From Komagataeibacter xylinus NBRC 15237 (GTDB lineage Bacteria; Pseudomonadota; Alphaproteobacteria; Acetobacterales; Acetobacteraceae): a stretch of 47,964 nucleotides of DNA. The stretch covers positions 1 to 47,964 of the forward strand of contig NZ_BCTP01000023.1 of assembly GCF_001571345.1 (NCBI RefSeq). Direction: 5' to 3'. Below are positions 24,561 through 33,002 of this stretch, piece after piece (positions within the stretch are counted from its first letter, which is position 1; every line of letters starts with the position of its first letter). The translations under genes were made by a program, and so were the position numbers. The notes under the pieces are model-generated. The model was not told the DNA's origin. It did not search any database and was given only the letters and a program-made list of their open reading frames with translations.

Positions 24561-24588
24561 AAAAAAGCGGTCATCTGACCGCTTTTTT
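24561..24588. terminator. Strong bidirectional intrinsic terminator between dotO and dotD
   Basis: AAAAAAGCGGTCA (24561-24573) and TGACCGCTTTTTT (24576-24588) form a perfect 13-bp stem with a two-base loop and T-runs on both strands. It would end the dotI-to-dotO transcript. It lies only eight bases upstream of motif J, which shows that dotD starts a new unit. Confidence 0.9.
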
Positions 24589-24611
24589 CGCATTTCTTTG
24601 CAAATCGGAAT

Positions 24612-25217
24612 CTATTCAGCGGCGATGGCGAACTCCTGATGCTCGTCAATGGCACGCAGCGTTTCATACAGGCCTGCCGCGACACCCCTTCCCTCCACGA
24701 TTTCGTCGGCCAGTTCGTCCAGAACCCCGACGAATGCTTCCTCAGTAGCGAGCCCGAGATCGTTCATGCGGTCACTCTTTCTCCTCTCGATCTCGCTGTT
24801 TGCTGAACCTGAGGGAAACACAGTCGCCAGCATTCGCAGAGCGCGGGCGAAGTGGATCCGTTTGTAAAGACGTGCGCGCAGAGCAGTGTCCCCTGGTGTC
24901 GTGGAAAAAGACCAGAGCTCAATTGGTCCCAAGACGTTAATCAGAAGCTGCTCATATTTTGCTTCGCCGGCAGACATATCCACGAAGAACGGGGCTCCAT
25001 CTTTCCCCGGACCTGGCAATGCGTTCCGGATAACATAGGCGCTTGCATCAGACAGCTTGAATCGTTTGATGAGGCTGTCCGCTGTCTCCTGATCGCCACA
25101 TTTGAGCACCCATCGGGCCGTTGAAATCTTGTACAGATCCTCACTGAAGTCAGTATGGTTCTGCGAAATGAAGCAGAGCTGGACGTTATGCTTTCGACCT
25201 TCGCGACCGTCACGCAC
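24612..25217 (-). CDS. dotO: C-terminal part of DotO/IcmB, separated by an in-frame TGA
   Basis: This frame continues that of the 25257-27695 gene: the TGA is codon 813, and 14 codons later a GTG at 25217 could restart translation, giving 201 residues. Without the TGA the joined protein would be 1027 residues, close to the about 1000 usual for DotO/IcmB. The part after the stop still reads as conserved family sequence (HRTEPAPQ, then RDGREGRKHNVQLCFISQN). That lack of decay speaks against an old pseudogene. No good Shine-Dalgarno precedes the GTG. Options are recent nonsense mutation, read-through, a functional split, or a sequencing error. Confidence 0.75.
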   Translation of the reverse strand: MRDGREGRKHNVQLCFISQNHTDFSEDLYKISTARWVLKCGDQETADSLIKRFKLSDASAYVIRNALPGPGKDGAPFFVDMSAGEAKYEQLLINVLGPIELWSFSTTPGDTALRARLYKRIHFARALRMLATVFPSGSANSEIERRKSDRMNDLGLATEEAFVGVLDELADEIVEGRGVAAGLYETLRAIDEHQEFAIAAE

Positions 25218-25256
25218 TGCCTGTCGGTCTACCTGAGGTGCAGGTTCCGTCCGGTG

Positions 25257-27695
25257 TCATTCATCGAAGTCGAGACGTTTGAGCGTCTCATACATTTCGG
25301 TGAAGCGCGCCAGGTGATAGTCCCGCATGGACGCGGGCATATTCGGGTCATCCGCGTAATCGGGATGGAGGAAGAAATTCCGGGCCAGAATCTGGCGGCC
25401 AAGCATGTACATCAGGGCCGTCTGCCGGTTCGCTCCCGGCGAACCTGAGGGTGCCACCTCGGCGAGATCGAGAACGATTACGCGCGCGTTGCCCATATCT
25501 AGCTTTGTGGGCGACGCCAGCATTGGAAAATTCTTGATCACGTTCATGATGTAGCGGTCGAACGTGTCGATCAGACTTTCACCGGTCTCCAGCGTGATCT
25601 TTGAATACCGCTTCTCGATTTCGGGACTGCGGGCCGCCATCAGAAGATCCTGCAGGATGGGGACCGCGTGACGCTGGGCGAAGCCAGCGAGACGATACTC
25701 CTTCACGTCGATAAGGGCATTAACGACATCGCGCCACCAGGTCGGTTCGTCCTCACCGGCATGATGGGGAAGGCTGATTCCAAGTGACATGATTGCCGCA
25801 TCGACCTCAGGTTCTATCCCCGGAGTATAAATCTTCGGAGCGCCACCCTGGACGCCGGTGCAAAGCCGATAGGCCTCATCAACCACATCCTCCACCAGAT
25901 GATCCATTCCCTCCCACGGCTTACCTTCCAGGGGCGTGGCGAGAAGCGAGATAAAATTCTGCAGGAAAACGCGCTCAAGCGGCAGCGGATATTCCAGCCC
26001 GACCTGCGTATCGAAGACGTTGACCTCAAACCCCGGAATCGCCTGCATCTTGACGTAGACGGCTTCGTGCTGACGCTCGGGACCGAGCGCATTGCGCAGC
26101 ATCTCAATGAGACCACGCGAGGATGGTCCGATGTCGAGCTTACCGATGAATGGGAGCTTCGTTCCGTGGCTGCTGATCGCGGCACTGCTGAGGATCAGTC
26201 CGAGCAGAATGGTGTTGGCGAGAACGGACTTGCCCCCACCAGGCGGCGCTACGATGATGTCCACAACGGATGGGCGCAGGCCTCCCCCGGTCGGATCGTA
26301 AGGCCAGATTGACCCATCAGGCTTACGGAAAAGAATGGAACCTCTCTGCCAGGGTGACGCACTACGCGCCCAGGGCATCATTGCAAACGCATCACCGACC
26401 AGCGCAAGCGATGACGTGGCAGTGGAACCGAGCGAGAGGCCGGGGACAGACCCCATGGCAGCCTCCAGCGGATCGCCGGAGATGCGCGTCGTCTTGCTGT
26501 TACCCCATGCGTCGATTGCCTGAGCGAGATCCGAAGCCTGCCGGCGCAGTTTCGCGTCTTCCCCGATTGGCGCCCACGTTGTGGCCGTCATCCTCATTCG
26601 TACGGAATTGTGGTTGTTTTTCTGGCGCTCGTGCTTGAGCGTCGCGAAGGCGCGGCGGATGTCGCCGTTTCCCGGGAACATTGCCAGAAACCCTGCACCA
26701 GCTTCCTTGAATCCGAATGCGGCACGTCCGCCTCCTTCAAGAATCATTGCGCTTCGCCAGGGCAACCGTTTACGCCCGAGCACGCTGGACAATTCCGCAA
26801 AGGGTCGTGGATCTTCGGGGCCGATTGCCATATCGACCGGGGCGTACGTGTAATCGCCGACCGTGACGAGCTGGCCGCCTTTCGTTTCCGCGTCGGCGTT
26901 GAAAATCTGATCCCGGATGGCGGGCCAGAGCAGGCCTTGTGGGTGAGGCTTCGGATCGTCCAGATCGTCCGGAAGACGCGGCATAACCCGGTCTCCCAGC
27001 AGGGTCGGCTTCCATGCGGAGCCAGCCGTTTCACGGTAGATTGCCTCGCGCGCAACCTGAAGAGCCTGATGCGGATTGAGGAATTCGCAGGAAATATCAA
27101 AACCCTGCATCGTTGTCTGCACACGCGAGATAAATGACTCGTGCCGAGCGGCCATGATGTCTGATCGTACCGCGAAGCGCTGGCTGTCTCCGACACGCGG
27201 GAACTGGGCGGCGAGGGCTTTGCGCTCCTCAGCGACCTGTTTACGGTCCTCTCGCGTCAGAACGCTGGGTCTTGTCCACAGGACATAGTATGTGGCTTCC
27301 CAGCGCATGACATTTGGCCAGCGGCGCCGCCTCTCACCGATCACGTCTGTCAGATCAGCGCCAATCTGACGGGCAATCGAACGGCAGCCATCAAGACTGA
27401 GGCGGTCAATCTCGATGCCTGATCTCTCGGGATCAGAGATGTACCAGCCGACGATGGCATGACCGCGCTCTTCCAGGAGTCCCTGCAACTCGATACGCTG
27501 CTGTTCAGCCAGAGCCTCCACTTCCTGGCGGGTACACATCCGGCGCAGGCCGTTTATGCGAAGCATGGAGATATACTCGCCGCGTTTTGTGACGAGATGC
27601 TCGCCGTGTGTGCTCTCTACGTCGCAGAAGGAGGTCAGGGGCTGGCGCAGCCCGAGGCTGATGCTCGCCAGCAGACCGGAAAGGATGCCACCCAT
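25257..27695 (-). CDS. dotO: T4SS ATPase DotO/IcmB (TraU-like), N-terminal 812 residues
   Basis: ATG 27695 has AGGACG upstream. The N-terminal part is membrane-associated (GGILSGLLASISLGL) and followed by a VirB4-like domain. Walker A is APPGGGKS at 483-490. Walker B (KRLDFDE) is right at the end of this frame, and a TGA follows the DE pair. The missing part with the helicase-like arginine and Gln motifs is encoded after the stop (24612-25217). DotO forms hexamers at the inner membrane that recruit DotB. A protein cut at Walker B should not hydrolyse ATP unless the second part joins it. Confidence 0.88.
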   Translation of the reverse strand: MGGILSGLLASISLGLRQPLTSFCDVESTHGEHLVTKRGEYISMLRINGLRRMCTRQEVEALAEQQRIELQGLLEERGHAIVGWYISDPERSGIEIDRLSLDGCRSIARQIGADLTDVIGERRRRWPNVMRWEATYYVLWTRPSVLTREDRKQVAEERKALAAQFPRVGDSQRFAVRSDIMAARHESFISRVQTTMQGFDISCEFLNPHQALQVAREAIYRETAGSAWKPTLLGDRVMPRLPDDLDDPKPHPQGLLWPAIRDQIFNADAETKGGQLVTVGDYTYAPVDMAIGPEDPRPFAELSSVLGRKRLPWRSAMILEGGGRAAFGFKEAGAGFLAMFPGNGDIRRAFATLKHERQKNNHNSVRMRMTATTWAPIGEDAKLRRQASDLAQAIDAWGNSKTTRISGDPLEAAMGSVPGLSLGSTATSSLALVGDAFAMMPWARSASPWQRGSILFRKPDGSIWPYDPTGGGLRPSVVDIIVAPPGGGKSVLANTILLGLILSSAAISSHGTKLPFIGKLDIGPSSRGLIEMLRNALGPERQHEAVYVKMQAIPGFEVNVFDTQVGLEYPLPLERVFLQNFISLLATPLEGKPWEGMDHLVEDVVDEAYRLCTGVQGGAPKIYTPGIEPEVDAAIMSLGISLPHHAGEDEPTWWRDVVNALIDVKEYRLAGFAQRHAVPILQDLLMAARSPEIEKRYSKITLETGESLIDTFDRYIMNVIKNFPMLASPTKLDMGNARVIVLDLAEVAPSGSPGANRQTALMYMLGRQILARNFFLHPDYADDPNMPASMRDYHLARFTEMYETLKRLDFDE

Positions 27696-27708
27696 CAATA
27701 TCGTCCTG

Positions 27709-28374
27709 TTATAAAATGGCGTGTGCGGGACCGGCGTTGTTCCATTCCCGGAGCAGCGCCGGATAGATGTCGGTCGCGCCGTCATAGAGACGGCCGAGGG
27801 GAAGAATCCGCAGACCCTTCAGAAGATTAGCGATGCTGGCTTCCGTTTGAGGCTCAGACCGGTTCGCCATCAGCAGAGCGGTCGCCAGTAAGCGGGGAGA
27901 CGTTGTTTCGAGGCGGCGCCGGGCCTCGACGCTCCGCGCCTGAAGCGCACGCAGAACAGAGACAGGCGCCTGGCAGCGCACGGGGATCATGCCTGCGTCC
28001 GCTCCGGTCGCAATCGCATCGATCAGACGATGCCATGCAGTGTTTCGCCCGGTTCCATCGTCTCCGAGTGCCCCGATGAGTGTCTGATGAGCACAGCGGA
28101 CCAGAGTCATGATCCGTGTCTGAGGGAACTCCGGCCACCATACGAGTACGGCTTCGCGCTCGATTGCCGGACGTGTCAGGTTCTGCAGAATGTCGCAGAC
28201 AGCGCAGACGCGGCCGGAGCCGCGTCTGTCGTTGTTCCAGAAATAACTGCGGCCGGTTGTGGCCAGGCCGCAGCAGGCACAGGTGAAATGGCCCGGCACC
28301 GCCTCCCCGGAGCTGAGCGCTGACGGATCCCAGGGACGTGGCAGTATCTGGAAAGATGAGGTGGAGCGGGCCAT
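27709..28374 (-). CDS. dotN: T4SS zinc-binding protein DotN/IcmJ
   Basis: ATG 28374 gives 221 residues. Two CxxC pairs (C32-C35 and C57-C60) enclose a basic linker with YFWNNDR, matching the zinc site of DotN/IcmJ, a soluble part of the DotL coupling complex. The gene lies between dotP and dotO exactly as icmJ lies between icmD and icmB in Legionella. The remaining part is helical and less conserved. The frame is open further upstream but that part overlaps the dotP gene and looks artefactual. Confidence 0.75.
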   Translation of the reverse strand: MARSTSSFQILPRPWDPSALSSGEAVPGHFTCACCGLATTGRSYFWNNDRRGSGRVCAVCDILQNLTRPAIEREAVLVWWPEFPQTRIMTLVRCAHQTLIGALGDDGTGRNTAWHRLIDAIATGADAGMIPVRCQAPVSVLRALQARSVEARRRLETTSPRLLATALLMANRSEPQTEASIANLLKGLRILPLGRLYDGATDIYPALLREWNNAGPAHAIL

Positions 28375-28387
28375 TTCAGTCCGTGCC

Positions 28388-28864
28388 TTACCCGCCGCTG
28401 CCGGATGTGAACGTGTAGGCTTTCGCCTCGGTGCCGACGGTCGCCGCGCCACCCGATGCCGTATTGGCGGCTTTGTTGATCCACTGCGGGCCGGTTGCGA
28501 AAAGGCCGCACAGTACGATGCCTGCAACGGCCATGCCGACCTTCCCCGGGCTACGGTTCTGTTCGTTGCGGCTCTGCCATGCCGCCCAGACACCAGCGAT
28601 GAAGCAGATGAAGGCGGCAATATACATTGCGGCTGCGGCGACAAATCCGCCCGCCGTGAGGCCTTCCTGGGCTGTTGCCTGCATCTGCGCGCCGATGCCG
28701 TTCGTGCTGCCCGTTGCAGTCTGGGCAAAGGCATGACCGGCGAGGAGAAGCGGGGCAGAAAGTGCGCCCAGTGCGACGAGGGCACGCGGGCCATATCCGT
28801 TGCGCGCAAGTGCCGGACGCGACACCCGCGCCGGCACCATCATGTTGACGTGAGAGAGGTTCAT
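28388..28864 (-). CDS. dotP: T4SS membrane protein DotP/IcmD-like
   Basis: ATG 28864 has GGAG eight bases upstream and gives 158 residues. A signal-like helix (about 29-48, ending at FAQ) is followed by two membrane helices (about 72-95 and 110-126) with a polar loop of Asn and Arg residues. The assignment rests on synteny with icmD and on this topology; sequence identity cannot be judged here. It resembles the preceding DotE-like gene in the helix-loop-helix part (YIAAFICFIAGVWAAWQSR against YIAAWISFLTGAWGLWQQR), so the two are probably paralogues. Confidence 0.65.
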   Translation of the reverse strand: MNLSHVNMMVPARVSRPALARNGYGPRALVALGALSAPLLLAGHAFAQTATGSTNGIGAQMQATAQEGLTAGGFVAAAAMYIAAFICFIAGVWAAWQSRNEQNRSPGKVGMAVAGIVLCGLFATGPQWINKAANTASGGAATVGTEAKAYTFTSGSGG

Positions 28865-28931
28865 GTTCAGGGCTCCATTGAGAGAGGGATCATGTCCCTC
28901 AGGAGCATTTGTCCGGCCCCAACATGCGACT
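28865..28931 (-). promoter_or_regulatory. Motif leader M with double hairpin at the Shine-Dalgarno
   Basis: Minus-strand GTCGCATG occupies 28930-28923, 58 nt before ATG 28864. The longer leader holds an inner stem GAGGGA/TCCCTC (28884-28900) and an outer pairing GCTCC (28906-28902) with GGAGC (28876-28872), which includes the Shine-Dalgarno GGAG. Confidence 0.7.
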
Positions 28932-28961
28932 TCGAACGCTTTTTTCAAGAAAAGAGTGATT

Positions 28962-29507
28962 TCAGCTCGACGTTGTCCAGTGACTGAGGATCCATGTCGC
29001 TTCCTTGACTGGATTGAGCAGAATCACACCGAAGATGAACTGCAGCAGGCAGCTCAGTTTTGAGCGATTTGTCTTTCCGGTCGCCGAGGCGTTCCACGCG
29101 ACGACTGCCATGAATGCAGCCCAGGCCCCGAACATTTCAAAAAACAGCGCAAAGTCGCTGACGATTGACAGAATGGCGTCTTCCGGCCCTGTGCCGGAAA
29201 TCACGCTGTTAGCGGTGGCGTCTGTATAGCCGGTGACCGACGTCCCGAGTGCGACCTGCGTACCGAGACCGGTCGAAGCGCTTGATTTGGTAAGGATCCT
29301 GTCAAACGCAGCAAAAACACCTGAGAGAACAATCCCCAGCCACGGCACCCACGGTTTGCCCACAAACGGGTTCTGGGGCTGGCGCTGCTGCCACAGACCC
29401 CAGGCTCCTGTGAGAAAGGAAATCCACGCCGCAATGTAACAGGCCATGGGCAGAAGCCAGGCCATTCCGAGCGCGAGATCATTGACAAGATTGACCAGAC
29501 CTTGCAC
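28962..29507 (-). CDS. dotE: T4SS membrane protein DotE/IcmC-like
   Basis: The 181-residue protein has at least three membrane helices (about residues 14-36, 52-70, 115-135) and perhaps a fourth near 155-168. Its place between the DotF-like gene and the DotP-like gene matches icmC in Legionella. It shares the YIAAWISF...W-x-x-W pattern with the next gene, which supports the known DotE/DotP relationship. It is an inner-membrane part of the system of unclear task. The gene ends in a serine-rich tail. Confidence 0.65.
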   Translation of the reverse strand: MQGLVNLVNDLALGMAWLLPMACYIAAWISFLTGAWGLWQQRQPQNPFVGKPWVPWLGIVLSGVFAAFDRILTKSSASTGLGTQVALGTSVTGYTDATANSVISGTGPEDAILSIVSDFALFFEMFGAWAAFMAVVAWNASATGKTNRSKLSCLLQFIFGVILLNPVKEATWILSHWTTSS

Positions 29508-29519
29508 GGCGCGTTGTCC

Positions 29520-30716
29520 TTACTGGATGGTTCCATGTTCGGCCTGGATCACCCAGAGCGTTCCGCGCTGTGAAATTGCGCGCACGCGGCCATACCCCCG
29601 CAAATCCGTGCCGATCTGAACCTCAGACTGCGAGCCTTGCCCGGCCGGTGCGCCGTCATCCTGCACCATGGCAAGCTGGGGCGAGGCGGCGAGGATCCTA
29701 TAGTGCGGCGTCCACGTCGCTGGCGGCGGCAGGGGCGTCTCATGCACCTTCGATGGCGCTGGCGTCCCTGATTTTGCCGGCGTCGCTGCGGAATGCGGCT
29801 CAGCAAGCGCGGCTTCAAGAGCAGCCCGCGCCTTCTCCGCTGCGGCCCGCGTCGCCGCCAGCCCGTCCGAGGGCGGGGCCTCGGCATCCGCGACAGCCTT
29901 TTTCGCTTCGAGCAGAGACATGCGGCGATTCAGATCCGCGGACTTAGCGGTGTCCGAAATACGCAGGCGATCGAGATCCTGCCGCAGGGCCTCGATCTCG
30001 CTGCGGGTCCGCTGCACAAGGGCGGCTTCTTCCGTTACGAGCTGAAGGACCTGCACTTGATCATCAGGCGTCATCGGAGCCGCCTGCAGGCGCGCCGCCT
30101 TATGAACCGCGTCCTCTGGCGGAGTGCTTCTCACAGGTGTTGCGTCAGGCTTTTGTGCGGAAGGGATTGCCGCTGGCGATGTCGGTATCGGTGCTGCATC
30201 GGGCGTTCTGACCACCGGATGTGGCGGTGTTTTCATCGCAAGCATCGCCTTGAGATCATCGCTCTCAGCCTGAGGCTGTGTGACCTGAGCGGTCTGGGCA
30301 GGCTGCGGCGTCGCGAGGGGCGGCTTGCTGATCGGCTGGGCCGTTATCTGAGCTGGCGGAACGGAAGCGGGCGTAACACCAACCTCCTGCCCGACTGGAG
30401 GCGTTGATCGCCCTGAGAGGCTGATAAACAGAAATACGGCGAGCAGGCCCGTGACGGCCGTAGCACCGCCTATCATGAGCTGCTTGCGGCGAGGAAGTGC
30501 CGTGAGACGGGCGATAACGCGCGCAGACGAAGAGGCTTTTTCCGCTGCTTCTGCGGCGCCCGGTTCAACGTCGGGCCGGATTTCGCCAGTCTCCTCAGGC
30601 TCAGATGAAGAGTCCGGATCGGGGGCTGTGCCGAGTTTGCGGAAAGGGAGCGGGCCGATACCCCTGTCCGCGCTGAACGGATCCCGGGGCGTCGGAGCGA
30701 TGGCGGCTGATGTCAT
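29520..30716 (-). CDS. dotF: T4SS inner-membrane protein DotF/IcmG-like
   Basis: The 398-residue protein has a cytoplasmic, acidic N-terminus, one membrane helix (about 80-102), a long Pro/Ala/Thr-rich spacer, a coiled coil (about 222-300), and a compact C-terminal domain from about 333 (YRILAASPQLAMVQ). This is the layout of DotF/IcmG (TraP in IncI), although longer than the 269 residues of the Legionella protein as I recall it. The gene follows dotG as in Legionella. It starts its own motif leader, so it can be expressed apart from dotI-H-G. Confidence 0.7.
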   Translation of the reverse strand: MTSAAIAPTPRDPFSADRGIGPLPFRKLGTAPDPDSSSEPEETGEIRPDVEPGAAEAAEKASSSARVIARLTALPRRKQLMIGGATAVTGLLAVFLFISLSGRSTPPVGQEVGVTPASVPPAQITAQPISKPPLATPQPAQTAQVTQPQAESDDLKAMLAMKTPPHPVVRTPDAAPIPTSPAAIPSAQKPDATPVRSTPPEDAVHKAARLQAAPMTPDDQVQVLQLVTEEAALVQRTRSEIEALRQDLDRLRISDTAKSADLNRRMSLLEAKKAVADAEAPPSDGLAATRAAAEKARAALEAALAEPHSAATPAKSGTPAPSKVHETPLPPPATWTPHYRILAASPQLAMVQDDGAPAGQGSQSEVQIGTDLRGYGRVRAISQRGTLWVIQAEHGTIQ

Positions 30717-30771
30717 GGTGAATCCTGCCTTCTGATGGAGAGGACAGAGAATTCACCGACATCATGCGACC
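30717..30771 (-). promoter_or_regulatory. Motif leader N with nested hairpin
   Basis: Minus-strand GTCGCATG occupies 30770-30763, 46 nt before ATG 30716. In the transcript GGTGAAT (30757-30751) pairs perfectly with ATTCACC (30723-30717), which ends next to the start codon. Inside, TCCT (30744-30741) can pair with AGGA (30726-30723) of the Shine-Dalgarno. Confidence 0.72.
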
Positions 30772-30783
30772 AGCGTGCAAAAA

Positions 30784-32031
30784 TTACTTCGTCCCGATAA
30801 CAGGTGACATGAAGATCACCCCGACGCTGACCTGCGCTGCGAGATTGACGCGGGGCTGGGTCGGCATCTGTTGTGTCAGAGCGCTGTTCACCTGTGAGGC
30901 AGCAGCACCGGCCGCCACACCAATCTGTTGCGGAAAATTGAGTGACTGCACGTAATTGACATTACCCAGCGCCCCGATCGAACCGGTGGTGTTTGATGTC
31001 ATCTCGATAGCCTGCCCGAGCCCCTGCACAAACGCAGCCGCAGCAGGCAGAACAAACCGTTCAAGGTAAAGCTGATCGACGCTGGATGCGACCGCAGCTT
31101 CCATCGTATCAGGTGCAACCACCACGCCGTCGACGTCAATGGGTTTTGGCTCTGCCTTGTGGAAGACCTGTTCGACATGAACGACAAGCCTGTTCAGGTG
31201 TCCGCCCGCGCGCCGGACCGAGGCTTTCATCCTGTCACCGGCGAGCGGTCCGGAATCCGCTTCCAGAATGATTTCACCGCCGAGATCACTGTTTGTCGCC
31301 GAAACCGTATGAGCAAAGATGCCGCGACCGGCGGGAACAAGGACGCGGGGCGAGGTGCGCTGTGAATTGGCGGTTGCGGCCGAGGACGGCGCCGGGGCAG
31401 CCGCAACCTCCTTTTTCCGGGTGCCCGTCATTTCCGCCTGCTCATACATGACATCGGTGACCGGGAGGCGTCCGTTAAGACGCCCGGACAGGTCCATGAT
31501 TGCGCGCCTGTATCGCGCAAAGGCATCTTTCTGCTGCTGCGGATCACGTGGAACTGCCGCCCGGAAGCCCGGATCGGTCTGCACGGGCACGACAGGCACG
31601 CTCGGTACCACGTAAGGCGCGTGGGGAGCGGGGGGAGCTGCGGGCTTCGCCATGGCCGGGTCGGCTTCATCTCCCGAGCCAACCTCCTGAGCTACGGCAA
31701 GCTGAGGAGGCTGATGCGAGGGATGGGTCGGGGTGCCCGGCGCTATATCCGGCGAATAGGATTGCCCGGATGTCTGCGCGTGCTTTGCCTCATCCCGGAT
31801 CTCATCCTCACGCAGCGCCTGCTGCCGTGGGTTTGAATTCAGACCACCTGGCAGAGGATTGGCTGCCGGTGGCCTGCCGGGATCCGAGCGCGGAAGTTCC
31901 TTGTGATGGATGGACGAAACGAACAGCGTAATTCCGAGCAGGGTGGCTACACCCCCGATTATGGCGAACAGACGGCGGTTTCCACCGCGAGACGCCTGGC
32001 TGAAGACTTGTCTGAATTTGAGCTTCATCAC
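30784..32031 (-). CDS. dotG: T4SS core protein DotG/IcmE (TraO-like, VirB10 C-terminus)
   Basis: The 415-residue protein has one membrane helix near the N-terminus (about 20-40), a Pro-rich periplasmic spacer, and a C-terminal VirB10/TrbI-like beta domain from about 225 (VLVPAGRGIFAHTVSATNSDLGG, shown here only in part by VLVPAGRGIFA). DotG spans both membranes and lines the channel. It lacks the very long pentapeptide-like repeat region that makes the Legionella protein over 1000 residues, so it is closer in size to TraO of IncI plasmids. It overlaps the dotH gene by four bases. Confidence 0.9.
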   Translation of the reverse strand: MMKLKFRQVFSQASRGGNRRLFAIIGGVATLLGITLFVSSIHHKELPRSDPGRPPAANPLPGGLNSNPRQQALREDEIRDEAKHAQTSGQSYSPDIAPGTPTHPSHQPPQLAVAQEVGSGDEADPAMAKPAAPPAPHAPYVVPSVPVVPVQTDPGFRAAVPRDPQQQKDAFARYRRAIMDLSGRLNGRLPVTDVMYEQAEMTGTRKKEVAAAPAPSSAATANSQRTSPRVLVPAGRGIFAHTVSATNSDLGGEIILEADSGPLAGDRMKASVRRAGGHLNRLVVHVEQVFHKAEPKPIDVDGVVVAPDTMEAAVASSVDQLYLERFVLPAAAAFVQGLGQAIEMTSNTTGSIGALGNVNYVQSLNFPQQIGVAAGAAASQVNSALTQQMPTQPRVNLAAQVSVGVIFMSPVIGTK

Positions 32032-33002
32032 TGTGCGTCCCTGATATGAGCGGAGATTGTTCGTCCGGCATCGGAGAGAAGGACCACTGGAGATTCATGA
32101 AAGGCGTAGAGGGTATAACCACCTTCACCATGTTCCATGCTGTCTGAGGAGGGTGTCATAAGCAGAAGTCGGGTCCGCAGATAGACTTCATTGCCGATCC
32201 GCCAGGCCCGCACGTCGTCGGGAGGAATGCCTTCAACAGCAAGTGGCACCGCCGATGCCGGCGGAACGCCACTCAGCATCGCGTTCATGTAGGGCTCACC
32301 GGTTGCGGGTGCTCCTGGACGCGTGTCCACTGGTTCCTTCGCATTTGGTCCGGCCTCAGAAATCCGGACTGTGAGGTTGTCATCGTAGGATCCACGCCCA
32401 GCGATCAGCAGAAAGGAAACAGGCTTCGGCGCCCCCTGCAGGGTGACGAGAAGACCGCCCCTCGGCTGGAGCGAAATCGGCTCTATATTGATTGTATTGG
32501 ACCCTTTGAATGGGACGCATGTGTAGAAACCGGTTGTCTCTACAGCGGGATTTCCTGATGTGGCCCCCTTTCCGGATGCGCAGTTCGTGCTTCCGTCCGG
32601 GTTGGCTGAGTTGCCGGACGTGTTCCACGCGACTGGCCAGGGCTGGCCGGTGCTGTCCACAAAAGACAGCGCAGTCGGGTATCCTTTGGTCGTAAAGATC
32701 AGACTTGTTTGCTGGCCGGGGGCAAAGGACACACGGATCGCCGGACGGGCATTCGGTGTCGCAAATTCAGTGCTGACCTGTTCTTTCGCCCGGCTGACGG
32801 CCTTCAGCCGCTTGCCGAGGCGAAGAATTTCCTCGGGCGTGAAGGGAATGGCATCGTGTTCCGCGTCGTCTTCGGCCTCCTGCGCCGGGTCCGGGGCGGT
32901 GGCTACCCGCGCGGGGCCGGTTTGCGGAGCCTCCTGGGCTGATGCGAGTGGCGGGAGCAGAACCAGGGCGACCGGAAGGAAGTGGCGAAGTTTCATTGTC
33001 AT
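32028..33002 (-). CDS. dotH: T4SS outer-membrane complex protein DotH/IcmK (TraN-like)
   Basis: The 324-residue protein has a signal peptide (LPVALVLLPPLASAQ). After an acidic linker come FTPEEILRLGKRLK and the conserved beta-rich domain with TSLIFTTKGYPTALSFVD and NTINIEPISL, typical of DotH. It forms the outer-membrane pore ring with DotC and DotD. The start at 33002 follows GGAGG by five bases; the second Met, two codons on, is also possible. It overlaps dotI upstream and dotG downstream. Confidence 0.88.
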   Translation of the reverse strand: MTMKLRHFLPVALVLLPPLASAQEAPQTGPARVATAPDPAQEAEDDAEHDAIPFTPEEILRLGKRLKAVSRAKEQVSTEFATPNARPAIRVSFAPGQQTSLIFTTKGYPTALSFVDSTGQPWPVAWNTSGNSANPDGSTNCASGKGATSGNPAVETTGFYTCVPFKGSNTINIEPISLQPRGGLLVTLQGAPKPVSFLLIAGRGSYDDNLTVRISEAGPNAKEPVDTRPGAPATGEPYMNAMLSGVPPASAVPLAVEGIPPDDVRAWRIGNEVYLRTRLLLMTPSSDSMEHGEGGYTLYAFHESPVVLLSDAGRTISAHIRDAQ

